From Aeromonas rivipollensis (GTDB lineage: Bacteria; Pseudomonadota; Gammaproteobacteria; Enterobacterales; Aeromonadaceae): a stretch of 64,000 bases of DNA. The DNA lies in the NCBI RefSeq assembly GCF_010974825.1, contig NZ_JAAILA010000002.1, forward strand, positions 1-64,000. Direction: 5' to 3'. The notes under the pieces were generated by a model, which saw nothing but the letters and a program-made list of their open reading frames with translations, was not told the DNA's origin and searched no databases. Below are positions 37,587 through 46,280 of the stretch, one piece after another (the stretch's first letter is position 1; each line of letters starts with the position of its first letter). Made by a program: the position numbers and the translations under genes.

Positions 37587-37610
37587 CCGGGCAGGGGAGT
37601 CCCCGCCCGG
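37587..37610. terminator. Hairpin after the DUF1566 pair
   Basis: CCGGGC, A, GGGGA pairs with TCCCC GCCCGG around a single G; GC-rich stem without a clear T run. It lies six bases past the stop codon of the last DUF1566 gene, so it may end the locus. Confidence 0.55.
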
Positions 37611-37615
37611 ACGGC

Positions 37616-38173
37616 TCACCTTACCAGCAGCACCTGCTTTGCCCAGGAACCTGGGGCCCGCATGCCGATGGCGCCACTGGTGATGTCCAGATAGGCGACG
37701 CCCTTGCTGGCGGGTACCGGGGTCGAGGACCAGAGGTAGACATAGCCGTCGTTCACCTCCTTGCCGTCCCCGGCCATGGCGCGGGGGAAGAGGGTCTCGT
37801 TCAATGCCGGCTTGTAGCAGGCGGACTCCAGTATGCTGGTGAGCTCCTTGATGGTGGGCAGGCGCCAATCGGTGTGACCACCGAAACCGTGGAGGGCATG
37901 GCTCGGCTCGGTGCGGATCCGCTCTGCGGTCAGCAGGGCCTGCTGCCAGTAGAGCCGGGTCGGCTCGCCGCTGCAGCTTCCATTCTGCCAGCTTTGGCCG
38001 AGCTGGCAGCGCATCCAGGTGAGGCCTGAGGCTCTGTCGGTGACTGTGCCGTTGCCGCGATCCAGGAAGCGGGAGCTTGGACTGGTGCGCGGCATGGTGT
38101 CGTCGCAGATGGCGATGGCCAGTGCCAGCGGGCTGCACAGGGTGAGCAGCAGGGTCAGAAGATACTTGTTCAT
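37616..38173 (-). CDS. Exported DUF1566 protein
   Basis: A 185-residue protein with a signal peptide (NKYLLTLLLTLCSPLALAIA) followed by a DUF1566 domain: NGTVTDRASGLTWMRCQLGQ, GGHTDWRLPTIKELTSIL, and WSSTPVPASKGVAYLDITSG. This domain belongs to the same superfamily as formylglycine-generating enzymes and phage tail lectin-like folds (C-type-lectin-like); it is often found on secreted or surface proteins. Cysteines near residues 23, 56 and 67 and in SACYKP could form disulfides. It overlaps the upstream DUF1566 gene by four bases (ATGA), so translation is coupled. Function unknown. Confidence 0.87.
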   Translation of the reverse strand: MNKYLLTLLLTLCSPLALAIAICDDTMPRTSPSSRFLDRGNGTVTDRASGLTWMRCQLGQSWQNGSCSGEPTRLYWQQALLTAERIRTEPSHALHGFGGHTDWRLPTIKELTSILESACYKPALNETLFPRAMAGDGKEVNDGYVYLWSSTPVPASKGVAYLDITSGAIGMRAPGSWAKQVLLVR

Positions 38174-39519
38174 CGGGTTACCTCGGCCACAAGGCGCAGT
38201 TGTATAGCATTGATTTCATTTTCGTTCTGGACGCCATAGGGGTAATCGGTGCCCGCATCCTCCCCCAGAAACTGGGGGCTGATGACGGCGATGGGGACGC
38301 TCTCGAGGCGCCGGGACGGGGTCAGGGTCTGGGTCCAGTAGCTGCCATCGAAGTCGCCGCTCGAGGGACCGACGTCGGGGAAGTAGCGCACATCCAGGCT
38401 GACCAGCTGGCCATCCTGGCGGGCGAGGGAGCCGTAGTGCTGCAGGCTGCCGAGCTCCTGGGCCGTGGGCAGGCGCCAGTGTCCTATGCCGCACAGCCGC
38501 TGTGCATTGAGCCACTGGCGATACTGCTCGGTGGAGCAGATGGCCTCCCCCTGGGGGCAGGCGTAGTCCAGCTCCGCCTGACTGGGGTGATAGTTGCCAA
38601 ATTCCCAGGCGAAGACCTTGTGCAGATCCCGCGGACTGTCGGCATCATCGAGCTTCTTCTCCCAGATGAGGCCGGTGTTGAGATCCTCCACGCACTCCCA
38701 CTCGTCGGCATTGTCCGCCAGGGGCTGCCCCTTGCCGTCTAGCTTGCGATAGCGCAGGGACGCCTGGCCCAGGCTCGCCTCCTGGCCCGGGTGATCCGCA
38801 GGCTCCTGGGTCAGCAGGTAATCCACCCCGTCCGTGTAGGTGGTGACGCCGCCGGCGGTCACCAGGGCCCGGGGTTGTTGTTGCTGCAGCACGGCGGCGA
38901 GCCTTGCCTGCTGGCTCAGGAGCTCGGGGCTGGCGGCAAAGTGCTGGGCGAGCTCGGGCAGCAGGGTGACCAGCCCCTGCCAGATCTGGCGCTTGCGATC
39001 GCTGGCGGCGTCATCGCGTGCCGCCAGGGCGAGCGCTTCCAGTGCCCTGTTGAACTCTTCCAGTTGCGCCAGGGCCGCGAGTCCCTGACCCGGTTGCAGG
39101 GGCGCCAGGGCGAGCAGCAGCTCGGCCAGGGCCTGGGCCGGCGGGATCCCGTCTGCGACCCGGGTCTGCAATAGTGTGCTCAAGGGGGTGGGGGTGAGGC
39201 GCTGATCGTCCAGGCGCGCCGCCGGGTGGGTCAGGGTCAGGGCGCCCGGATCCCGGGGGATGAACAGCAAGGGGCTGGTGAGCAGGCCGGGGGCGCTGGC
39301 GCTCAGCTGACGGGCGCCAGCCTCGCCACTGACCACGGGCTCGCCGGGCTCGCAACTGTCGTTCTGGTTCAGGTTGACGCACAGGGTGCCCGCCGCTGGC
39401 AGCTTGACCGTCAGACGGTAGTCGGGGGGCGTCAGGGGCGCCTCATCGGACTCGCCACCACCACAGGCGCTGAGCAGGGGGGCCAGCAGGCAGGCCAGCG
39501 GGGTCATTCTCATCTTCAT
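38170..39519 (-). CDS. DUF1566 lipoprotein
   Basis: A 449-residue lipoprotein. The lipobox is LLSACGGGES at residues 16-20, with Gly-Gly after the lipidated Cys. Residues ~30-270 form an unrecognised helical region with a short Asn/Cys motif near the start (LCVNLNQNDSCEPGEPV). Residues ~275-449 are a DUF1566 domain (ECVEDLNTGLIWEKKLD, GIGHWRLPTAQELGSLQ, SSGDFDGSYWTQTLTPS). The N-terminal organisation resembles other putative outer-surface lipoproteins in secretion loci. The start at 39519 has AAGGA upstream. It follows the metalloprotease gene by 50 bases, with a small hairpin between, and overlaps the next DUF1566 gene. Confidence 0.87.
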   Translation of the reverse strand: MKMRMTPLACLLAPLLSACGGGESDEAPLTPPDYRLTVKLPAAGTLCVNLNQNDSCEPGEPVVSGEAGARQLSASAPGLLTSPLLFIPRDPGALTLTHPAARLDDQRLTPTPLSTLLQTRVADGIPPAQALAELLLALAPLQPGQGLAALAQLEEFNRALEALALAARDDAASDRKRQIWQGLVTLLPELAQHFAASPELLSQQARLAAVLQQQQPRALVTAGGVTTYTDGVDYLLTQEPADHPGQEASLGQASLRYRKLDGKGQPLADNADEWECVEDLNTGLIWEKKLDDADSPRDLHKVFAWEFGNYHPSQAELDYACPQGEAICSTEQYRQWLNAQRLCGIGHWRLPTAQELGSLQHYGSLARQDGQLVSLDVRYFPDVGPSSGDFDGSYWTQTLTPSRRLESVPIAVISPQFLGEDAGTDYPYGVQNENEINAIQLRLVAEVTR

Positions 39520-39531
39520 TTCTTGTCCTTG

Positions 39532-39549
39532 GAGGGGCCTTGGCCCCTC
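39532..39549. other. Small hairpin between metalloprotease and lipoprotein genes
   Basis: GAGGGGC pairs with GCCCCTC around CTTG. On the minus strand it precedes AAGGACAAGAA, the lipoprotein's ribosome site. It could be a processing or partial termination site inside the operon. Confidence 0.5.
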
Positions 39550-39569
39550 TTTGCTTTTATAGGGATGGA

Positions 39570-41984
39570 TCAGGTGCGACGGCTGAGGCGGCGCCAGAGG
39601 GCCAGCGGCAGCAGCCAGAGCAGGTTGACAGTGCCGCCCCCGCTGCTGTCCGCGGTGTTGAAGTGGATGATGCCGTCATCCGGCGGGGCGACGGGCTCAC
39701 CACACTGGGCGCCGATGCGTTGGCTGATGCTCCAGCCGTTGATGCGCCCCTGATTGCCCGGCTTGCTGTCCACCACTTCCAGGGTCCAGCGACCGGCCAG
39801 CGGCTCTCCCACCAGGGGAGTGAAGGGTTGCAGGGGCAGCAGCTCGGTGGGGAAGACCCCTTTGATCCGTGGCAACGGGCTGTACCCCTTGTCCCAGATC
39901 TGGATGCGGGTGCCTGAGGGGGAGTTGAGCCAGATCTCCAGCTCATCGAGGGCCTGGTGCTGCAAGTCCAGGTTCAGTTGCAGGCGATCGCTCACCCGGG
40001 CGTCGCTTTTTTCCAGCACCAGGCTGGTTTCGCTGATGCCGCGCACCTCCTCGCTCTGGGCATCCTTGAGGGCCAGCGGCTGGCCGTTGGCCCGGCTGAT
40101 GACGGGGGTGCCTATGGGCAGGGTCAGCGATTGCTGCCACTGACGCTCGGTCGGACTGGTGCCGCTCATGGCGAGGCTTATCGGCAGGCTTGCCTCGTCG
40201 CCACAGGCCAGCGGGCTGGTTGCCAGCAGCCGCAGGGTGGCGATGGTGCTGGCGCCAGCCGCCAGGTTGGTCGCTGACCAAGCCAGGGGATCGGCCTGCA
40301 AGCCGGCGGGCAGGGACAGGGTCAGGGCGTTGAGGGTCACCGGGGCGCTGCCGGGGTTGCTCAGGTTCAGCTGCACCGACTGGCGCTGATCCAGCACAAG
40401 GGCGCTGCCCTCGGCCAGGGCTATGTTGACGGGCGCCTGCAACAGGCCGTGCTGGCGGAAGGCCTGCTCCAGCAGCCGGGCATAGGCGCGCGCCGGGTAG
40501 AGCCGGGCTGCCGTGTCCACCGTGATGCGGGCCAGCTGTGGCATGCGGATGGCCGGGCCTAAGCCGAAGTGGGATTCGATGATGACGCGGTCGAACTCGT
40601 CCCTCGCCCCTTCCCCGTGCTCGGCCACCGACGCCAGCAGGGCCTGGAACAGCGGTGTGCCCCACAGCTGATCCCCGTTGCTGCCGTTGATGGTGCGGTG
40701 GGCCGGGTAGTTGTAGTCCGGGTGGTAGCGGGCCCGAGCATCGTCCAGCTGGCGCGGGGTGCGGTCGGTGAAGCGGGCATCCCAGTTGAACACAATGGCG
40801 GGCTCGAACTGGCGGCCCGCCTCGCTGCGCTGGCGATGGCTGGCGGCCAGGAAGTCGCCGAAGCCCTCGCCGATGGCGCCCCAGTCACCCTCTTCCCCGA
40901 GATCCGGCACTATGTGGTGCTGCACTCCGTGGCCGAACTCGTGCCAGATGACCATGGGATCCTCGGCATCGGGGACGCCGCTGCGACCCAGCTCCAGCCT
41001 GCGCTCGAACGGATCGTAGAGGGAGTTGTCCTGATAGCCTGCGTCCGTGTCGATGTCGAGGGCGCCGGGGATGAGGTCGGTGAAGCCGAGCGCCTTGAGG
41101 TGGCGCTGGGCCAGGTCCAGGTGGTAGTAGGCGTTGATGTCGGCAAAGCCCGGATCGTCCCGGGTCAGGCGAAAGGCCTGCTGGTTGTCTGCCCCGTAGG
41201 GGGCAGTAGTGGGCTCGATGGCATCCACCACTCGAGCATGGGGGCCGCTCAGCACATAGTCAGTGCCCAGCAGGGTGACCGGCAGTTCCACCTTGTCCTG
41301 ATAGGCGGCATCCGCCAGCACCAGGGCCTCGTGCCAGACCAGGCTGGCGTCTTGCAACTGGGTGCGGGGATCGGGATCGAACACCCGCGCCAGGACCCGC
41401 TGATCCCCCGCCTCTGGGGTGCGCACCGCCTGGGTGCTCGCCTGATCCCCCCAGCGGCCAAGTTCGCGATCCCCGTCGCAACTGGCAAACAGCTGGACTC
41501 GACTGGCCTTGGCATTGCCCGCCTTGTGCTCGCTCACCCGCTGGCGCAGGGCCGGCACCAGGGTGTCGCCGTCGCGCCAGTACCAGGCTTCGACCTGTCC
41601 CAGCGGCGCTATCTGGCTGCCGTCGGCGCGCAACTGGTCCAGCAGGGGATCCAGGCTGGTGTTGGCATCGCAGCCGGGCGCTGCGCTCTGCAGGGGGCGC
41701 AGATTGTGATAGAGGCGCCAGGGTCTGCCGGCGCTGTCTATGCTGACGGCGGCCTGGGTGGTGGCCACCGGCAGACCGTTGACCAGCATGCGGAAGCTAT
41801 GGTGGTGGCCGAGCAGGCTGGCCCTGTCGTAATCGGGGGCGAGGAGCACACCGAGGCGCTGCTCGAACCAGCGCTTCGGCGTCGTGGTCAGGGGTTCTTC
41901 ATCGACAAACTGCAGCTCGGCCGCCAGCAGGGGTTGGGCGAGCAGGGTCGCCGCCAGCCAGAGGGCCAGGGAGGAGGGTTTCAT
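39570..41984 (-). CDS. Secreted zinc metalloprotease with P domain and GlyGly-CTERM-like tail
   Basis: An 804-residue secreted protease. Residues 1-21 are a signal peptide (SSLALWLAATLLAQPLLAAE). Residues ~22-300 resemble a propeptide-like region. The gluzincin motif is H348-E-F-G-H352 (MVIWHEFGHGVQHH), with a probable third ligand E373 in AIGEGFGDFLA; this is the fungalysin (M36)/thermolysin-type pattern. A linker is followed by a P/Homo B domain at about 660-754 (LDELEIWLNSPSGTRI ... GRWTLEVVDS ... INGWSIS). The C-terminus has GGG near 782, a hydrophobic stretch (TVNLLWLLPLALW) and RRLSRR, the layout of a GlyGly-CTERM sorting tail. The ATG at 41984 has TGGAG upstream; a longer frame is artefactual. 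Third gene of the Fur-box locus. Confidence 0.88.
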   Translation of the reverse strand: MKPSSLALWLAATLLAQPLLAAELQFVDEEPLTTTPKRWFEQRLGVLLAPDYDRASLLGHHHSFRMLVNGLPVATTQAAVSIDSAGRPWRLYHNLRPLQSAAPGCDANTSLDPLLDQLRADGSQIAPLGQVEAWYWRDGDTLVPALRQRVSEHKAGNAKASRVQLFASCDGDRELGRWGDQASTQAVRTPEAGDQRVLARVFDPDPRTQLQDASLVWHEALVLADAAYQDKVELPVTLLGTDYVLSGPHARVVDAIEPTTAPYGADNQQAFRLTRDDPGFADINAYYHLDLAQRHLKALGFTDLIPGALDIDTDAGYQDNSLYDPFERRLELGRSGVPDAEDPMVIWHEFGHGVQHHIVPDLGEEGDWGAIGEGFGDFLAASHRQRSEAGRQFEPAIVFNWDARFTDRTPRQLDDARARYHPDYNYPAHRTINGSNGDQLWGTPLFQALLASVAEHGEGARDEFDRVIIESHFGLGPAIRMPQLARITVDTAARLYPARAYARLLEQAFRQHGLLQAPVNIALAEGSALVLDQRQSVQLNLSNPGSAPVTLNALTLSLPAGLQADPLAWSATNLAAGASTIATLRLLATSPLACGDEASLPISLAMSGTSPTERQWQQSLTLPIGTPVISRANGQPLALKDAQSEEVRGISETSLVLEKSDARVSDRLQLNLDLQHQALDELEIWLNSPSGTRIQIWDKGYSPLPRIKGVFPTELLPLQPFTPLVGEPLAGRWTLEVVDSKPGNQGRINGWSISQRIGAQCGEPVAPPDDGIIHFNTADSSGGGTVNLLWLLPLALWRRLSRRT

Positions 41985-42019
41985 GGGTGACTCCAAAACA
42001 GAAAAGGTGAATGGGGGCA

Positions 42020-44059
42020 TCAGTGACGGACCCCCGCCAGGGAGAGCAGGAAGGCATACTCCCGGGCCGCGCGCAGCTCGGCCGTGCGGGGATTGGCCAG
42101 GTGGCCCCCCTCGAGTTCGGTGTGCAGCAGATAGGGTCCGGCCCCTGTGCTGTGGGCCCGCAGGCGGGCCAGCCACTTGAGGGGCTCCCAGTAGGGCACC
42201 TGGCTGTCGTGCAGCCCGGCCGTCACATAGAGGGGCGGGTAGGGGGCCGCGTGCAGGTTGTCGTAGGGGCTCAGGCGACGCATGGCCGCATAGTCGGCCG
42301 GGATGGCCGGATTGCCCCACTCCTCGTACTCCTGGCGGGTGAGGGGCAGCTCGGGATCCTGCATGGTGCCGAGCAGGTCGACGAAGGGCACCTGCAGCAC
42401 GGCCCCGGCGAAGCGGGTCGGCGCCTGATTGAGGGCCACCGCTACCAAGAGACCGCCGGCGCTGCCGCCCATGGCGAACAGCCGGGCGGGATCGATGGCG
42501 GGATCCCGGGCCAGGCTCTCTGCCACCGCCAGGAAGTCGTCCACGCTGTGTTGCTTCTGCTGGCCGCGACCCTCCTTGTACCACATCTCTCCCAGCAGAC
42601 CGCCGCCGCGCACATGGGCGATGGCGTAGACGAAGCCGCGATCCAGCAGGCTCAGCACCTGGGGCTGGTAGTAGGGGCGCATGGGAGTGCCGTAGGCACC
42701 ATAGCCGTAGAGCAGCAGCGCCTTGGGCGCCTGAATGTCCTTGCGCCACACCAGGGAGACAGGCACCCGGACGCCATCCCGGCCGACCACCCAGCGCCGC
42801 TCGCTTTGGTAGGGAGAGGAGGAGGCTGGCTGCTCCTGGCGCCAGGTGCCGGAGGCCAGATCCAGCCAGCGCTGGTGCGGCGCCTCGGCCATGCCCTGGC
42901 GGCGGATCAGGATCTGCTGGCTGGCGGGGTCGTGGGCACCCTGGATCCAGGCCGTGCCGGCCCCTTCGGTGAGCGCCAGGCTGTGGGTCAGCTTGCCGCC
43001 TGCATCCAGCACATCGAGCCAGTCGTCCCCGGCCTTGCGGTATTGCAGCACAGTGTGGTGGGCAAACAGGCGCCACTTCTCGAGTTCCCGGCCCTCGCCT
43101 GACCAGAGGGGTTGCCAGGGCCCGCTCGCTACCTGAGCCAGGCTGGGCGCCTGATAGAGACCCATAGCCCCGTCCCGGTTGCTCTTGACATGCACCCTGT
43201 CCCCTTGGGTATCCAGGTAGTACTCGAGCCCGCTCTCACGGGGCTTGAGCAGGGTAGGACCGCCCTCATCCAGCAGGTATTGCTCCGAGCTGTCGTGGTT
43301 GTTGCTCTGCAAGATGAGGTGACGCTTGTCCGTGGTGCGATAGAGGCTGAGCAGCCAGGCGGGATCGGCCTCCTGGTGCAGCAGCGCCTCCTTGCCTGCC
43401 TGCCAGGCCCACAGCTGCCAGGGGCGCAGGGTGTGGCGCTCGTTGGCGACCGTATAGAGGGCCTTGCCATCTAGGCTCCAGAGCAGATCGCTGGCGCGGT
43501 GTGGAAAAGAGGCGAGCGTCTCGCCGCTCGCCAGATCCAGCAAGGTGATGCGGTAGTCCCTGTCCCCTCGGTGGTCTTCGGCCAGGGCAAGCAGGCGGCC
43601 ATCTGGGTGCAGGGCCCAGGCGGCAATCTCGTAATAACCCTGGTCGGGTTGACGGGGGGCCAGCCGCTGGCGGGGGGCGGAGCCTGCGTCGCTGCGCTGC
43701 CACAGGCTGCCGTCCGCCGCCATGCGCCACTGGCTGCCGGCCTCGGTCAGCCACTCCTCTGGCAGGGGTTCGCCCCGCTCTCTGGTCTGCCACTCGGCTT
43801 GCAGCGTCTTCGCAAGCGGCTGCTGGCCGGCGAGCTGCTGTTCGGTCCAGCGGTTCTGCTCGCGCAGCAGCGTTAGCAGCTCGGAGGCGCGGCGACTGTC
43901 GTCACGCCAGCCGCCATAGGGATCGAGGCGGGCTATCTCCCCCTTCATTAGCAGTGGGCGCTCGGGGATAAGGGGCGCGGCCTCCTGGGTTGCCTCAGGA
44001 AGCGGGGCGGCAGGGGCCGGGGTGGCCAGCAGGCTGGCCAGTAGAAGCAGGCTGTGCAT
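42020..44059 (-). CDS. Exported S9 prolyl-oligopeptidase/oligopeptidase B-like enzyme
   Basis: A 679-residue serine peptidase of family S9. The N-terminal beta-propeller region runs to about residue 390, and the alpha/beta hydrolase catalytic domain includes YGAYGTPMRPYYQPQVLSLL, HVRGGGLLGEMWYKEG, the nucleophile motif GGSAGGLLVA, GLHDSQVPYWEPLKW (Asp region) and EGGHLANPRT (His). Oligopeptidase B enzymes are normally cytosolic and lack signal peptides, but this one begins with a clear signal sequence (HSLLLLASLLATPAPAA), so it is likely periplasmic. Its ATG shares a base with the TBDR stop (TGATG). It precedes the metalloprotease gene by 35 bases. Substrate preference unknown. Confidence 0.88.
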   Translation of the reverse strand: MHSLLLLASLLATPAPAAPLPEATQEAAPLIPERPLLMKGEIARLDPYGGWRDDSRRASELLTLLREQNRWTEQQLAGQQPLAKTLQAEWQTRERGEPLPEEWLTEAGSQWRMAADGSLWQRSDAGSAPRQRLAPRQPDQGYYEIAAWALHPDGRLLALAEDHRGDRDYRITLLDLASGETLASFPHRASDLLWSLDGKALYTVANERHTLRPWQLWAWQAGKEALLHQEADPAWLLSLYRTTDKRHLILQSNNHDSSEQYLLDEGGPTLLKPRESGLEYYLDTQGDRVHVKSNRDGAMGLYQAPSLAQVASGPWQPLWSGEGRELEKWRLFAHHTVLQYRKAGDDWLDVLDAGGKLTHSLALTEGAGTAWIQGAHDPASQQILIRRQGMAEAPHQRWLDLASGTWRQEQPASSSPYQSERRWVVGRDGVRVPVSLVWRKDIQAPKALLLYGYGAYGTPMRPYYQPQVLSLLDRGFVYAIAHVRGGGLLGEMWYKEGRGQQKQHSVDDFLAVAESLARDPAIDPARLFAMGGSAGGLLVAVALNQAPTRFAGAVLQVPFVDLLGTMQDPELPLTRQEYEEWGNPAIPADYAAMRRLSPYDNLHAAPYPPLYVTAGLHDSQVPYWEPLKWLARLRAHSTGAGPYLLHTELEGGHLANPRTAELRAAREYAFLLSLAGVRH

Positions 44060-46209
44060 CAGATCCCCACGAAGGTGTAGCGCAGGCTGGCACTGAAGGT
44101 GCGGCCGCTCTGGGTGAAGAGTCCGGCGTCGGTACCGGCTTCCAGCCCGGCCACATCCTGATAGCGGGTGTAGCGGGTGTCGAACAGGTTATCGAGCTTG
44201 AGGTTGACCTTGAGGGCATCGGTGATCAGCCAGTCCGCCGTCATGGCGAGGCTGAACCAGCCCGCGCTGGTGAGGCAGGCATCCTGGCGCTTGGTCAGGC
44301 TGTTGCCGCAGCTGGGCACTCTGTCCATGGCGGCGGCGTAGTCCGCCTGCACCCCCAGGCTCCAGTCATGGGTCTGGTAGCTCAGGCGGGTGTTGCCCTC
44401 GAGAGGCGTCAAGGTGCGCAGCGCCTCGCCCTGGCTGTCTTCCCCATCGACCCAGCCGAGCTTGGTGGCCAGCTCCCACTCCTGGGTCAGCCAGTAGCTG
44501 GCGGCGATTTCCGCGCCCCAGGTCTCGGCCTTGGCCACGTTGCGGTACTGGCGAAGTATGACGCCGTCACTCAGGCGCAGCCCCACCTCGCGCCAGTCGA
44601 TGAAGTTGTAGTAACGGTTGTAGAAGAGGGCCGGCTTGATGCTCCAGCTCTCCCCCTCGCCACTCAAACCCCACTCGAAGCTGTGGCTGGTCTCCTCCTT
44701 CAGATCCGTGTTGGCGATGATCTGGAACGGCGGCAGGGCGAAGTAGTGGGGAATGTTGCCGTACACCTTGTCGTAGGAGGGGGCCCGAAAGCCGTTGGCA
44801 TAGCTGAGCCAGCTGCGCCACTGCTCGTTGACGCGGTAGCTGGTGGCCAGGCTCGGGGAGAGATGCCAGCTGTGGTTTTCGCCCTGATTGCCATCTTGCG
44901 GGCGCAGCCACTGGTGATCCATGCGCAAGGTGGGGGTGAATTGCCACCGGCCCAGGGTGGCCACGTCGCCGAGCCAGACCCCGGCCCGGTCGGTGCGGGC
45001 ACTGCTGAAGGGCTCGGACTGGCTGGGCTGGGGCACGCCCGCCTCCAGGCTCAGCTTCTCCACCGGCCGCTCGTGGCGGGTACGCTCCAGCTCGACGCCG
45101 TAGCTCAGCTTGTGGGCAAGGTCGCCGGTGACGAAATCCCGGCGCACGTCCAGCTCGCTGCCGACGCGGTCTTCGGTGAAGGTTGAGAGCTCTCGCTCGC
45201 TGCGGTAGCGGGGATAGCCGCTCAGCAGGTCGTTTTGCAGCAGGCTGCGCTTGTTGGCGCTGTTCTTGGAGTGGTTGCCATAGAGGCTCCAGGTGAACTG
45301 ATCCGCCAGCAGGCTGCCGAGATCGCTCGCCTCCCAGCCAATTTTGCCCCCCTGGGTGCGCTGGCTGCCTTGCTCATTGTATTGGCGCACCTGCCACTTG
45401 CCATCGGGCTGGGGCACTTCGCGCGGTCCCTGATCCCGCTGCGCATTGTCCTCGAAGTAGTCGAGCTCCAGGCGCAGCAGGTGGTGATCGTTCAACGGGA
45501 AGCGGGAGCTGGTGGAGGCGCTGAGGCCGTCCAGATCCGCCGGGATGCGGCTCTCGTCATAGTTGGCGGTCTCGTGCCCCTGCCAGCCGGAGACCCGCAG
45601 CAGGTGCTCGCTATCCAGCACCCGGGCGGCGCCGGTGGCGCTCAGCTTCTGCTTGTCGCTGCCGCCGTCCTGCAACACCTTGCTGCCGAGATAGGCATCC
45701 TGCCCCTGCAGGTAGTCCTCCGGCTGCTTGGTGGAGATGACTATGGTGCCGCCGATGGCGTCGGAGCCATGGAGGGAGGAGCCGGCACCCTTGGCGACCT
45801 CGATCTGCTTGACGTCATCGAGATCGAAGCTGAAACGGCCCACCTTGTCGTTGAGGTCATCGGCGCCGAAGCCGTCGCTGACCCGCACCCCATCCTTGAT
45901 GATGAGCACCCGGTTGCCGCCCATGCCGCGGATGATGATGTTTTGCGGCCGACCGGCGGAGCCGGTCACCGAGACCCCGGGCTCGTTCTTGAACACATCG
46001 GTGAGCTCGGTGGCGACCTGGCGATCCAGCTCTTCTTCCGTGATGACTGTGATGGAGCCGGAGACATCGGACAGCTTCTGCTCGATGCGCTGCCCCTTGA
46101 CCACTATGGTCTCGTGGGCCCTGGGTTCGGGATCTGTCCCGGCGGGATCGCTGGCGGCCAGGGCTGTACCGGACAGCAGCATGGGCCAGTAGTGAAGCAG
46201 TGTTTTCAT
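44059..46209 (-). CDS. TonB-dependent outer-membrane receptor (heme/hemoglobin receptor type)
   Basis: A 716-residue receptor. After a signal peptide (about 1-20, LLSGTALAASDPAG), a TonB box-like segment (ETIVVKG) and the plug domain follow: QKLSDVSGSITVITEEELDR, FKNEPGVSVTG, NIIIRGMGGNRVLIIKDGVR, VAKGAGSSLHGSDAIGGTI. The barrel has YANGFRAPSYDKVYGN, the FRAP motif of heme/hemoglobin receptors; the adjacent NPNL is replaced by ANTDL, so heme itself is not certain. The ATG at 46209 lacks a clear Shine-Dalgarno site (AATCATTATCAACA before it). First gene of the locus, directly behind Fur-box-like sites. Outer-membrane location is certain; the ligand is inferred. Confidence 0.9.
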   Translation of the reverse strand: MKTLLHYWPMLLSGTALAASDPAGTDPEPRAHETIVVKGQRIEQKLSDVSGSITVITEEELDRQVATELTDVFKNEPGVSVTGSAGRPQNIIIRGMGGNRVLIIKDGVRVSDGFGADDLNDKVGRFSFDLDDVKQIEVAKGAGSSLHGSDAIGGTIVISTKQPEDYLQGQDAYLGSKVLQDGGSDKQKLSATGAARVLDSEHLLRVSGWQGHETANYDESRIPADLDGLSASTSSRFPLNDHHLLRLELDYFEDNAQRDQGPREVPQPDGKWQVRQYNEQGSQRTQGGKIGWEASDLGSLLADQFTWSLYGNHSKNSANKRSLLQNDLLSGYPRYRSERELSTFTEDRVGSELDVRRDFVTGDLAHKLSYGVELERTRHERPVEKLSLEAGVPQPSQSEPFSSARTDRAGVWLGDVATLGRWQFTPTLRMDHQWLRPQDGNQGENHSWHLSPSLATSYRVNEQWRSWLSYANGFRAPSYDKVYGNIPHYFALPPFQIIANTDLKEETSHSFEWGLSGEGESWSIKPALFYNRYYNFIDWREVGLRLSDGVILRQYRNVAKAETWGAEIAASYWLTQEWELATKLGWVDGEDSQGEALRTLTPLEGNTRLSYQTHDWSLGVQADYAAAMDRVPSCGNSLTKRQDACLTSAGWFSLAMTADWLITDALKVNLKLDNLFDTRYTRYQDVAGLEAGTDAGLFTQSGRTFSASLRYTFVGI

Positions 46210-46212
46210 TGT

Positions 46213-46227
46213 TGATAATGATTTTTA
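46213..46227. promoter_or_regulatory. Fur-box-like site overlapping the TBDR leader
   Basis: TGATAATGATTTTTA matches the 7-1-7 Fur consensus TGATAATNATTATCA at 12 of 14 positions. It starts four bases before the receptor's ATG, where bound Fur would block the early transcribed region. Confidence 0.6.
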
Positions 46228-46280
46228 TTTAAGCCTGGAGGGCGCGGATTATTGCAGATGAATCCCTCCGTATCAACGAT

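Noticed and set aside
41985-43076. N-terminal extension of the metalloprotease frame
   Set aside because: The 360 extra codons lie antisense-like over the S9 peptidase region in another frame, and a signal peptide with ribosome site fits at 41984.
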